The notes beneath the pieces are model-generated. The model was not told the DNA's origin, did no database searches, and saw nothing but the letters and a program-made list of their open reading frames with translations. From NCBI RefSeq assembly GCF_963674925.1, contig NZ_OY771645.1, forward strand, positions 12,501-76,500: a stretch of 64,000 nt of DNA. Direction: 5' to 3'. This DNA is from an uncultured Draconibacterium sp. (GTDB taxonomy: Bacteria > Bacteroidota > Bacteroidia > Bacteroidales > Prolixibacteraceae). Shown piece by piece: positions 11,701-20,100 of the stretch. The position numbers and the translations under genes were made by a program. Position 1 is the stretch's first letter. Each line of letters opens with the position of its first letter.

Positions 11701-14700
11701 TGATTACTGTGGAAACGAATTAACTCCATCGGCTGCTGTTAAAGGTGGTACTTACGTGGACTGTGAAGGAACAATTACTTATACCTTCACTTACACAGAT
11801 TGTGACCTTAACTCTCACGACTGGGTTTATACTTACAATGTTGAAGTGGTAGATTTCCAAATGCCTGCTAATGAAACACACGAAACTCCTGTTGCATGTG
11901 CTTCTCTGACCACTGAACCTACTCCTCCTACTGTAACTGATTACTGTGGAAACGAATTAACTCCATCGGCTGCTGTTAAAGGTGGTACTTACGTGGACTG
12001 TGAAGGAACAATTACTTATACCTTCACTTACACAGATTGTGACCTTAACTCTCACGACTGGGTTTATACTTACAATGTTGAAGTGGTAGACTTCCAAATG
12101 CCTGCTAATGAAACACACGAAACTCCTGTTGCATGTGCTTCTCTGGCCACTGAACCTACTCCTCCTACTGTAACTGATTACTGTGGAAACGAATTAACTC
12201 CATCGGCTGCTGTTAAAGGTGGTACTTACGTGGACTGTGAAGGAACAATTACTTATACCTTCACTTACACAGATTGTGACCTTAACTCTCACGACTGGGT
12301 TTATACTTACAATGTTGAAGTGGTAGATTTCCAAATGCCTGCTAATGAAACACACGAAACTCCTGTTGCATGTGCTTCTCTGGCCACTGAACCTACTCCT
12401 CCTACTGTAACTGATTACTGTGGAAACGAATTAACTCCATCGGCTGCTGTTAAAGGTGGTACTTACGTGGACTGTGAAGGAACAATCACTTATACCTTCA
12501 CTTACACAGATTGTGACCTTAACTCTCACGACTGGGTTTATACTTACAATGTTGAAGTGGTAGATTTCCAAATGCCTGCTAATGAAACACACGAAACTCC
12601 TGTTGCATGTGCTTCTCTGGCCACTGAACCTACTCCTCCTACTGTAACTGATTACTGTGGAAACGAATTAACTCCATCGGCTGCTGTTAAAGGTGGTACT
12701 TACGTGGACTGTGAAGGAACAATTACTTATACCTTCACTTACACAGATTGTAACCTTAACTCTCACGACTGGGTTTATACTTACAATGTTGAAGTGGTAG
12801 ATTTCCAAATGCCTGCTAATGAAACACACGAAACTCCTGTTGCATGTGCTTCTCTGGCCACTGAACCTACTCCTCCTACTGTAACTGATTACTGTGGAAA
12901 CGAATTAACTCCATCGGCTGCTGTTAAAGGTGGTACTTACGTGGACTGTGAAGGAACAATCACTTATACCTTCACTTACACAGATTGTGACCTTAACTCT
13001 CACGACTGGGTTTATACTTACAATGTTGAAGTGGTAGATTTCCAAATGCCTGCTAATGAAACACACGAAACTCCTGTTGCATGTGCTTCTCTGGCCACTG
13101 AACCTACTCCTCCTACTGTAACTGATTACTGTGGAAACGAATTAACTCCATCGGCTGCTGTTAAAGGTGGTACTTACGTGGACTGTGAAGGAACAATTAC
13201 TTATACCTTCACTTACACAGATTGTGACCTTAACTCTCACGACTGGGTTTATACTTACAATGTTGAAGTGGTAGATTTCCAAATGCCTGCTAATGAAACA
13301 CACGAAACTCCTGTTGCATGTGCTTCTCTGACCACTGAACCTACTCCTCCTACTGTAACTGATTACTGTGGAAACGAATTAACTCCATCGGCTGCTGTTA
13401 AAGGTGGTACTTACGTGGACTGTGAAGGAACAATTACTTATACCTTCACTTACACAGATTGTGACCTTAACTCTCACGACTGGGTTTATACTTACAATGT
13501 TGAAGTGGTAGACTTCCAAATGCCTGCTAATGAAACACACGAAACTCCTGTTGCATGTGCTTCTCTGGCCACTGAACCTACTCCTCCTACTGTAACTGAT
13601 TACTGTGGAAACGAATTAACTCCATCGGCTGCTGTTAAAGGTGGTACTTACGTGGACTGTGAAGGAACAATTACTTATACCTTCACTTACACAGATTGTG
13701 ACCTTAACTCTCACGACTGGGTTTATACTTACAATGTTGAAGTGGTAGATTTCCAAATGCCTGCTAATGAAACACACGAAACTCCTGTTGCATGTGCTTC
13801 TCTGGCCACTGAACCTACTCCTCCTACTGTAACTGATTACTGTGGAAACGAATTAACTCCATCGGCTGCTGTTAAAGGTGGTACTTACGTGGACTGTGAA
13901 GGAACAATCACTTATACCTTCACTTACACAGATTGTGACCTTAACTCTCACGACTGGGTTTATACTTACAATGTTGAAGTGGTAGATTTCCAAATGCCTG
14001 CTAATGAAACACACGAAACTCCTGTTGCATGTGCTTCTCTGGCCACTGAACCTACTCCTCCTACTGTAACTGATTACTGTGGAAACGAATTAACTCCATC
14101 GGCTGCTGTTAAAGGTGGTACTTACGTGGACTGTGAAGGAACAATTACTTATACCTTCACTTACACAGATTGTAACCTTAACTCTCACGACTGGGTTTAT
14201 ACTTACAATGTTGAAGTGGTAGATTTCCAAATGCCTGCTAATGAAACACACGAAACTCCTGTTGCATGTGCTTCTCTGGCCACTGAACCTACTCCTCCTA
14301 CTGTAACTGATTACTGTGGAAACGAATTAACTCCATCGGCTGCTGTTAAAGGTGGTACTTACGTGGACTGTGAAGGAACAATCACTTATACCTTCACTTA
14401 CACAGATTGTGACCTTAACTCTCACGACTGGGTTTATACTTACAATGTTGAAGTGGTAGATTTCCAAATGCCTGCTAATGAAACACACGAAACTCCTGTT
14501 GCATGTGCTTCTCTGGCCACTGAACCTACTCCTCCTACTGTAACTGATTACTGTGGAAACGAATTAACTCCATCGGCTGCTGTTAAAGGTGGTACTTACG
14601 TGGACTGTGAAGGAACAATTACTTATACCTTCACTTACACAGATTGTGACCTTAACTCTCACGACTGGGTTTATACTTACAATGTTGAAGTGGTAGATTT

Positions 14701-17302
14701 CCAAATGCCTGCTAATGAAACACACGAAACTCCTGTTGCATGTGCTTCTCTGGCCACTGAACCTACTCCTCCTACTGTAACTGATTACTGTGGAAACGAA
14801 TTAACTCCATCGGCTGCTGTTAAAGGTGGTACTTACGTGGACTGTGAAGGAACAATTACTTATACCTTCACTTACACAGATTGTGACCTTAACTCTCACG
14901 ACTGGGTTTATACTTACAATGTTGAAGTGGTAGATTTCCAAATGCCTGCTAATGAAACACACGAAACTCCTGTTGCATGTGCTTCTCTGGCCACTGAACC
15001 TACTCCTCCTACTGTAACTGATTACTGTGGAAACGAATTAACTCCATCGGCTGCTGTTAAAGGTGGTACTTACGTGGACTGTGAAGGAACAATTACTTAT
15101 ACCTTCACTTACACAGATTGTGACCTTAACTCTCACGACTGGGTTTATACTTACAATGTTGAAGTGGTAGATTTCCAAATGCCTGCTAATGAAACACACG
15201 AAACTCCTGTTGCATGTGCTTCTCTGGCCACTGAACCTACTCCTCCTACTGTAACTGATTACTGTGGAAACGAATTAACTCCATCGGCTGCTGTTAAAGG
15301 TGGTACTTACGTGGACTGTGAAGGAACAATTACTTATACCTTCACTTACACAGATTGTGACCTTAACTCTCACGACTGGGTTTATACTTACAATGTTGAA
15401 GTGGTAGACTTCCAAATGCCTGCTAATGAAACACACGAAACTCCTGTTGCATGTGCTTCTCTGGCCACTGAACCTACTCCTCCTACTGTAACTGATTACT
15501 GTGGAAACGAATTAACTCCATCGGCTGCTGTTAAAGGTGGTACTTACGTGGACTGTGAAGGAACAATTACTTATACCTTCACTTACACAGATTGTGACCT
15601 TAACTCTCACGACTGGGTTTATACTTACAATGTTGAAGTGGTAGATTTCGTTGAAAATATGCCGGCAGATGATGGTGAAATAATAAACTGTCCTGAGCAT
15701 TTATATACACCACAAGTACCTACCGTAAAAGATAATTGTGGAAATATAATTACGAATGTAACTGGACCAGTAATAGATCCAATACCTGGATGTGAAGGAA
15801 TTGTAAACTATGTGTGGACATTTACTGATTGTGCTGGACACAGCCATGATTGGACTTATGCATTTACAATTGAACGCAAAGATTTTGCTATGCCAGAAAA
15901 TACATTAGAAACTGTAGCTTGTATTAGTGATATCAAAGAGATTACTCCTCCTAATGTATATGATGCGTGTGGAGACCTGATTACTCCTATCTCTGGAGAT
16001 GAGCCTGCAATGATTGAGTGTGAAGGTGACATGGTTTACACATGGACTTACACTGACTGTAAAGGAAACACTCACGACTGGTCACATACTGTTACTATCG
16101 AACGTGAAGACTTTATTATGCCGGAAAATACTTCTGAAACTGTGGCTTGTGTTACTGATTTCGAAGGAGTAACTCCTCCTGAAGTAACAGACGCTTGTGG
16201 AAATATGCTGACTCCTGTTGCCGGTGATGAGCCTGCAATGATTGAGTGTGAAGGTGACATGGTTTACACATGGACTTACACTGACTGTAAAGGAAACACT
16301 CACGACTGGTCACATACTGTTACTATCGAACGTGAAGACTTTATTATGCCGGAAAATACTTCTGAAACTGTGGCTTGTGTTGCTGATTTCGAAGGAGTAA
16401 CTCCTCCTGAAGTAACAGACGCTTGTGGAAATATGCTGACTCCTATTGCCGGTGATGAGCCTGCAATGATTGAGTGTGAAGGTGACATGGTTTACACATG
16501 GACTTACACTGACTGTAAAGGAAACACTCACGACTGGTCACATACTGTTACTATCGAACGTGAAGACTTTATTATGCCGGAAAATACTTCTGAAACTGTG
16601 GCTTGTGTTGCTGATTTCGAAGGAGTAACTCCTCCTGAAGTAACAGACGCTTGTGGAAATATGCTGACTCCTGTTGCCGGTGATGAGCCTGCAATGATTG
16701 AGTGTGAAGGTGACATGGTTTACACATGGACTTACACTGACTGTAAAGGAAACACTCACGACTGGTCACATACTGTTACTATCGAACGTGAAGACTTTAT
16801 TATGCCGGAAAATACTTCTGAAACTGTGGCTTGTGTTGCTGATTTCGAAGGAGTAACTCCTCCTGAAGTAACAGACGCTTGTGGAAATATGCTGACTCCT
16901 ATTGCCGGTGATGAGCCTGCAATGATTGAGTGTGAAGGTGACATGGTTTACACATGGACTTACACTGACTGTAAAGGAAACACTCACGACTGGTCACATA
17001 CTGTTACTATCGAACGTGAAGACTTTATTATGCCGGAAAATACTTCTGAAACTGTGGCTTGTGTTACTGATTTCGAAGGAGTAACTCCTCCTGAAGTAAC
17101 AGACGCTTGTGGAAATATGCTGACTCCTGTTGCCGGTGATGAGCCTGCAATGATTGAGTGTGAAGGTGACATGGTTTACACATGGACTTACACTGACTGT
17201 AAAGGAAACACTCACGACTGGTCACATACTGTTACTATCGAACGTGAAGACTTTATTATGCCGGAAAATACTTCTGAAACTGTACTGATTTCGAAGGAGT
17301 AA
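8762..17302 (+). CDS. Giant VWA/repeat surface adhesin, N-terminal part (frameshifted)
   Basis: This is the first 2846 residues of a type IX secreted giant protein. The ATG at 8762 is preferred over 8735 because it puts the signal peptide (hydrophobic core MFVLFMFTSLLTLGQ) at the N-terminus. A von Willebrand A domain spans about 66-270, with MIDAS residues D72-S74-S76, T156 and D186 (LGDG). A beta-sandwich at about 400-560, a PKD-like domain and an HYR-like domain follow. Residues 794-2294 are 19 repeats of 79 residues, each with four cysteines (PVAC, DYCG, DCEG, TDC). Two divergent repeats come next, then 76-residue repeats from about 2449. Relative to its neighbours the sixth 76-residue repeat lacks 10 bases at about 17283, so the frame ends at TAA 17300-17302 after LISKE. 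Restoring the 10 bases joins this frame to 17335-20085, giving about 3777 residues. As read, this part lacks the sorting signal. The deletion could be real or a sequencing/assembly error. Confidence 0.85.
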   Translation: MKNILHKNGLRTKFYMFVLFMFTSLLTLGQVTSQRTITVGDDVACGKLIDVELELTGTGTYSTPLEVVLVIDVSGSMSWANSDNTGTKIEDAVDAAENFVDNFFSDPNIHPDSKIGIVKFQSYATVVQGLTNDETFDDGDFWGVGYGDNFRANGGTNMEDGVEEAFGLLNHESACNITKTIIMLGDGAATSDNGSGDPSTRAILEALNAQSIAQVYTIGFNVGVGSSAENTLTEMQNAGYYAGASATDLNNIYTDILNQLSWVAKAPPSGVFNTEVVEGDFKIDNTTISVTKGSFLVNGQEIEWSVDYLNKDEVITLHYQLISNGICDDVNETEISSSGLTFLNANCETVEGSPLPTSIMVPCSGDEIIEICQGETSAEFISNIVCPDAGVISDLVIEGYAGNGSNNGDGDSWDSPGNIDADDGQTASLLLQSGDSKNLHATGFNFSSIPDNATINGITVEINRWASSSSGTNGVKDKEVRLLKAGSVVGNDQKKSGVWNTSSGTVVTYGGSTDLWGTSWSVSEIKNTNFGARLEVDINGSRSAHVDYIKIKVYYSITTVAGDLEWFTTESGGTSLRSGSVFSPIEDDPSFDSTIPGTYSYYAGCSNIPGCRKLYRIIVNELPTCDITGNITTCPSGTETYTAPAGMDSYSWSITSGTATINGATDAQTVEVIAGNCDEDFTLELTVTNSNGCSSICSLDVAVEDITPPTFDTEPGDLTVNCSAPLPYADYAAFVAAGGLASDNCTLNEASFQHVGDVPDTNTCEPTIQRTYRIADACGLNADYVQEITIEVVDFQMPANETHETPVACASLATEPTPPTVTDYCGNELTPSAAVKGGTYVDCEGTITYTFTYTDCDLNSHDWVYTYNVEVVDFQMPANETHETPVACASLATEPTPPTVTDYCGNELTPSAAVKGGTYVDCEGTITYTFTYTDCDLNSHDWVYTYNVEVVDFQMPANETHETPVACASLATEPTPPTVTDYCGNELTPSAAVKGGTYVDCEGTITYTFTYTDCDLNSHDWVYTYNVEVVDFQMPANETHETPVACASLTTEPTPPTVTDYCGNELTPSAAVKGGTYVDCEGTITYTFTYTDCDLNSHDWVYTYNVEVVDFQMPANETHETPVACASLATEPTPPTVTDYCGNELTPSAAVKGGTYVDCEGTITYTFTYTDCDLNSHDWVYTYNVEVVDFQMPANETHETPVACASLATEPTPPTVTDYCGNELTPSAAVKGGTYVDCEGTITYTFTYTDCDLNSHDWVYTYNVEVVDFQMPANETHETPVACASLATEPTPPTVTDYCGNELTPSAAVKGGTYVDCEGTITYTFTYTDCNLNSHDWVYTYNVEVVDFQMPANETHETPVACASLATEPTPPTVTDYCGNELTPSAAVKGGTYVDCEGTITYTFTYTDCDLNSHDWVYTYNVEVVDFQMPANETHETPVACASLATEPTPPTVTDYCGNELTPSAAVKGGTYVDCEGTITYTFTYTDCDLNSHDWVYTYNVEVVDFQMPANETHETPVACASLTTEPTPPTVTDYCGNELTPSAAVKGGTYVDCEGTITYTFTYTDCDLNSHDWVYTYNVEVVDFQMPANETHETPVACASLATEPTPPTVTDYCGNELTPSAAVKGGTYVDCEGTITYTFTYTDCDLNSHDWVYTYNVEVVDFQMPANETHETPVACASLATEPTPPTVTDYCGNELTPSAAVKGGTYVDCEGTITYTFTYTDCDLNSHDWVYTYNVEVVDFQMPANETHETPVACASLATEPTPPTVTDYCGNELTPSAAVKGGTYVDCEGTITYTFTYTDCNLNSHDWVYTYNVEVVDFQMPANETHETPVACASLATEPTPPTVTDYCGNELTPSAAVKGGTYVDCEGTITYTFTYTDCDLNSHDWVYTYNVEVVDFQMPANETHETPVACASLATEPTPPTVTDYCGNELTPSAAVKGGTYVDCEGTITYTFTYTDCDLNSHDWVYTYNVEVVDFQMPANETHETPVACASLATEPTPPTVTDYCGNELTPSAAVKGGTYVDCEGTITYTFTYTDCDLNSHDWVYTYNVEVVDFQMPANETHETPVACASLATEPTPPTVTDYCGNELTPSAAVKGGTYVDCEGTITYTFTYTDCDLNSHDWVYTYNVEVVDFQMPANETHETPVACASLATEPTPPTVTDYCGNELTPSAAVKGGTYVDCEGTITYTFTYTDCDLNSHDWVYTYNVEVVDFQMPANETHETPVACASLATEPTPPTVTDYCGNELTPSAAVKGGTYVDCEGTITYTFTYTDCDLNSHDWVYTYNVEVVDFVENMPADDGEIINCPEHLYTPQVPTVKDNCGNIITNVTGPVIDPIPGCEGIVNYVWTFTDCAGHSHDWTYAFTIERKDFAMPENTLETVACISDIKEITPPNVYDACGDLITPISGDEPAMIECEGDMVYTWTYTDCKGNTHDWSHTVTIEREDFIMPENTSETVACVTDFEGVTPPEVTDACGNMLTPVAGDEPAMIECEGDMVYTWTYTDCKGNTHDWSHTVTIEREDFIMPENTSETVACVADFEGVTPPEVTDACGNMLTPIAGDEPAMIECEGDMVYTWTYTDCKGNTHDWSHTVTIEREDFIMPENTSETVACVADFEGVTPPEVTDACGNMLTPVAGDEPAMIECEGDMVYTWTYTDCKGNTHDWSHTVTIEREDFIMPENTSETVACVADFEGVTPPEVTDACGNMLTPIAGDEPAMIECEGDMVYTWTYTDCKGNTHDWSHTVTIEREDFIMPENTSETVACVTDFEGVTPPEVTDACGNMLTPVAGDEPAMIECEGDMVYTWTYTDCKGNTHDWSHTVTIEREDFIMPENTSETVLISKE
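11141..15643 (+). repeat. 19 tandem 237-bp coding repeats (79 residues each)
   Basis: Nineteen direct repeats of exactly 237 bp, unit starts at 11141 + 237n, with the last ending at 15643. The units appear almost identical at DNA level. The variable sites noticed are GAC/GAT at the first codon (GAC in units 1, 5, 11, 19), GCC/ACC giving Ala/Thr (ACC in 4 and 10), ATT/ATC (ATC in 6, 8, 12, 14) and GAC/AAC giving Asp/Asn (AAC in 7 and 13). Such uniformity indicates recent expansion and homogenisation by unequal recombination or gene conversion. The repeat count could differ from the true genome if the assembly collapsed it. Confidence 0.97.
11852..14695 (+). repeat. Higher-order duplication: two 1422-bp blocks of six repeat units
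   Basis: Units 4-9 (11852-13273) and units 10-15 (13274-14695) carry the same variants in the same order: ACC, GAC start, ATC, AAC, ATC, none. The five marker substitutions lie exactly 1422 bp apart (11909/13331, 12089/13511 unit starts, 12487/13909, 12752/14174, 12961/14383). This shows that a six-unit block was copied as a whole after the markers arose. Confidence 0.93.
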
Positions 17303-17463
17303 CTCCTCCTGAAGTAACAGACGCTTGTGGAAATATGCTGACTCCTGTTGCCGGTGATGAGCCTGCAATGATTGAGTGTGAAGGTGACATGGTTTACACA
17401 TGGACTTACACTGACTGTAAAGGAAACACTCATGACTGGTCACATACTGTTACCATAAAAGAC
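16106..17463 (+). repeat. Six tandem 228-bp coding repeats, last one with a 10-bp deletion
   Basis: Direct repeats of 228 bp (76 residues, core MPENTSETVAC...EREDF) start at 16106, 16334, 16562, 16790, 17018 and 17246. Variable codons give ACV[T/A]DF and TP[V/I]AG. The order is T/V, A/I, A/V, A/I, T/V and a final unit with V. The last unit is 10 bp short, missing GGCTTGTGTT between GAAACTGT and ACTGATTTCG at about 17282/17283. Two more diverged units (15644-16105) link this array to the 237-bp array. Confidence 0.95.
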
Positions 17464-20085
17464 GAAATAAACCCAACATTTGTTGAAGAACTCCCGGCAG
17501 CTGAAATTACTGCTGAGTGTGATGCCGTTGTTGAGGCTGACGTGCTGACCGCTTCTGATAATTGCGATTCAGATGTTCCGGTGGTATTTACTGAAACAAG
17601 AACTGACGGTGACTGTGCAAACAGCTATACTTTAACCCGTACATGGACAGCTACTGACGACTGCGGAAATGAAACTTCATTTACACAAACAGTGATCGTT
17701 TCAGATAATGCAGCTCCAGTAATTGTTTGCCCTGAAGACGTTGTAGTAAGTATTGATGCTGACAATCCAGATGCAATAGTACAGATTCCACTTCCTACTG
17801 TTTCTGATAACTGTAGTGACTTTACATATTCGAACGATTATAACGGAACAACTGATGCCAGTGATCTGTACCCAATTGGAGTTACAACCGTAACTTATAC
17901 AGCTACTGACGAATGTGGAAATGTTTCTTCTTGCAGTTTTACTGTAACTGTACTTTGCGAAGGTCAAAACCGTATTGACGGTATTGTTTATGACACTTTA
18001 ACCGGTGCTCCTCTTCCAGATGCAGTTGTAACACTAATTCCACAAGGACAAACTCCAGGTGAAATTATTATGCAGATAACCAATGCTGCCGGAGAATACT
18101 ACTTCACCAATATCGTTCCTGGAGATTATCTGGTACAAGTTCAGGATGCAAACTTAAATGCTAAAGGTTACTACCCTACCGGATCAAGTTTGTTCTTTAC
18201 AACAATTGCTGATTGTGAATTCCAAACCCAGGACTTTGGTTACGAATTATCTGACCTTGCAGTTTTAGGTGACTTTGTATGGTACGATCTAAATGGCAAC
18301 GACGTTCAGGATGAATGGTTCGATGCTAATAACGATGACCAGGTAACACTTAATATTCCGGATGCCGATGGATACGTTGACTTTGCAAGTTGGGAATGGA
18401 TTGACTTGAATGGCGACGGTAGCTACTCGGGACCAGAAAATGAAGGAGAACTAAATAAAGCAGGTATCTTCGGTAGTGTAACAACTCCAAATATTCATGT
18501 GGAAGGTCCTAACGGATATACTGAAGATATCATTGTAGGTATATTGGGTTACTGGAGAACAAGACCAGGAAATACAGAAGATATCTGGGGGACATATACT
18601 GCCAGCCTGGTTATGGATGCATTTGTTCAGAACTATGCTCAGCAACTTGAAGCAACAGGATTAATCAAGATCTTACCTGAGGGTACTATAGTTGACAAAA
18701 GCGGCATGGCTACCAACGAAACTGAATACGTTTATTGTGGTGGAACAAGTGGTCCTAAATCTGCAGAATTAAGTGCAACAAACAGAGTAGATCTAACACT
18801 TGATTTTGGTATTCGCTGCGTTGAAATAGAACCATTTAAAGCAAACGCTGATATTCTTACATTAATTTATTGTCCGGGTGGAATGGTTTCGGGAGATTTC
18901 GATCTCTTTGCCAACGACGAAGGATTTACCCGTGAGAATGTAAGCTTTAATATTCTTACCGATCTGCCGAACAACGTAAGTGTTACAGATGGAGAATTAC
19001 TTTATGTGAATGAAGAAGCCAATGAAGCTGTTGTTTCCTTCACTTACTCAGTATGTAATACATTTAATACTGAAGAATGTGACACAGCAGAGGTGACCAT
19101 CCAAGTTCTTCTTGATAGCGATTGCGACGGCGTACCAGATAACGATGATATTGACGACGACGACGACGGTATTTTAGATATTATTGAAGAAGAAAATGCA
19201 CTTGATCAAACATCATTGGATTCAGATGGTGATGGTATTGTCGACCGTTTAGACATTGATTCTGATAATGACGGAATTGTAGACAACATCGAGTGGCAAT
19301 CAACAATTGCAGAAGATGGAGAATATGACTATATCCTTCCACTGGGTACCGACTCAAACGGAGACGGATGGGATGATGCCTATGATCCGGCAAACAACGG
19401 TATTACTTACGAACCTTGGGATACGGACCTGGATGGTACACCTGACTACATAGATACTGATACAGATAGTGAAGGTGAAGACGACAATATTGAAGGTTGG
19501 GATGAATTCCCGAATGACTCTATTGCAGATGTAAGTTTCATTGGAAACGATGCTGACGGAGATGGTCTGGACGATGCTTACGATACTTACAACGCCATTA
19601 CTGAAGGATGGTCGCGTGGACAAAATGCTATTGGTTCTGATGCCTACTTACAGGATATAGATGATGACGGAGTACGTGACTGGAGGGATGCAGTAGATGA
19701 CCGACCTGTACCTGAAAAGTTTGCATGTGGAGAACCGGTTATTCCAAACGCCTTCTCTCCAAACCAGGATGGTTACAACGATTATTTCAAAATGATGATT
19801 TACTGTACAGGCGACCAGGGTGGCAATGAAGAAAGAGTACTTGGAGACGATTACACGGATGCCAGAATAGAAATCTTTAACAGATGGGGTAACCTGGTTT
19901 ACGAGAAGGAACGCTATGGAAATGAGGACTACTGGGGAGATGTAGATGCATGGTGGGATGGCACATCGATGCACGACATGCAGGTAGGTGACGAACAGTT
20001 ACCAACAGCAACTTACTACTACATCCTATACTTTAATGATGGAAGTAAAGAACCTATTACCGGATTTATATTCCTAAATAATTAA
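17335..20085 (+). CDS. Giant adhesin, C-terminal part with type B type IX sorting domain
   Basis: This is the C-terminal 916 residues of the same giant protein, in the frame restored by undoing the 10-bp deletion at 17283. The ATG at 17335 is simply an internal Met of the last repeat and not a likely natural start: it has no signal peptide. Domains in order are the remnant of the 76-residue repeat, two HYR-like domains (about 45-210, with TDDCGN and TDECGN), a carboxypeptidase-regulatory/SdrB-like beta domain (about 212-300), a large unassigned region, an acidic DxDxDG-rich calcium-binding stretch resembling thrombospondin type 3 repeats (about 595-800), and the gliding-motility-associated C-terminal domain from about 800 (VIPNAFSPNQDGYND ... 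FNRWGNLVY ... TYYYIL). That last domain is the type B sorting signal of the type IX system. The PorP/SprF gene follows 15 bases later, as is typical for type B cargo. Confidence 0.88.
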   Translation: MLTPVAGDEPAMIECEGDMVYTWTYTDCKGNTHDWSHTVTIKDEINPTFVEELPAAEITAECDAVVEADVLTASDNCDSDVPVVFTETRTDGDCANSYTLTRTWTATDDCGNETSFTQTVIVSDNAAPVIVCPEDVVVSIDADNPDAIVQIPLPTVSDNCSDFTYSNDYNGTTDASDLYPIGVTTVTYTATDECGNVSSCSFTVTVLCEGQNRIDGIVYDTLTGAPLPDAVVTLIPQGQTPGEIIMQITNAAGEYYFTNIVPGDYLVQVQDANLNAKGYYPTGSSLFFTTIADCEFQTQDFGYELSDLAVLGDFVWYDLNGNDVQDEWFDANNDDQVTLNIPDADGYVDFASWEWIDLNGDGSYSGPENEGELNKAGIFGSVTTPNIHVEGPNGYTEDIIVGILGYWRTRPGNTEDIWGTYTASLVMDAFVQNYAQQLEATGLIKILPEGTIVDKSGMATNETEYVYCGGTSGPKSAELSATNRVDLTLDFGIRCVEIEPFKANADILTLIYCPGGMVSGDFDLFANDEGFTRENVSFNILTDLPNNVSVTDGELLYVNEEANEAVVSFTYSVCNTFNTEECDTAEVTIQVLLDSDCDGVPDNDDIDDDDDGILDIIEEENALDQTSLDSDGDGIVDRLDIDSDNDGIVDNIEWQSTIAEDGEYDYILPLGTDSNGDGWDDAYDPANNGITYEPWDTDLDGTPDYIDTDTDSEGEDDNIEGWDEFPNDSIADVSFIGNDADGDGLDDAYDTYNAITEGWSRGQNAIGSDAYLQDIDDDGVRDWRDAVDDRPVPEKFACGEPVIPNAFSPNQDGYNDYFKMMIYCTGDQGGNEERVLGDDYTDARIEIFNRWGNLVYEKERYGNEDYWGDVDAWWDGTSMHDMQVGDEQLPTATYYYILYFNDGSKEPITGFIFLNN

Positions 20086-20100
20086 TTGATTAATTAATGA

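Noticed and set aside
17270..17310. Programmed ribosomal frameshift joining the two adhesin frames
   Set aside because: No slippery heptamer was seen at the junction and the neighbouring repeats show exactly which 10 bases are missing, so deletion is the simpler reading.
16072..17443. Series of identical 62- and 73-codon minus-strand frames every 228 bases
   Set aside because: They are mirror images of the 228-bp coding repeat and have no independent signals.
11141..17463. CRISPR or satellite-type non-coding array
   Set aside because: The units are 237 and 228 bp, contiguous without spacers, and keep one open frame across the first array.
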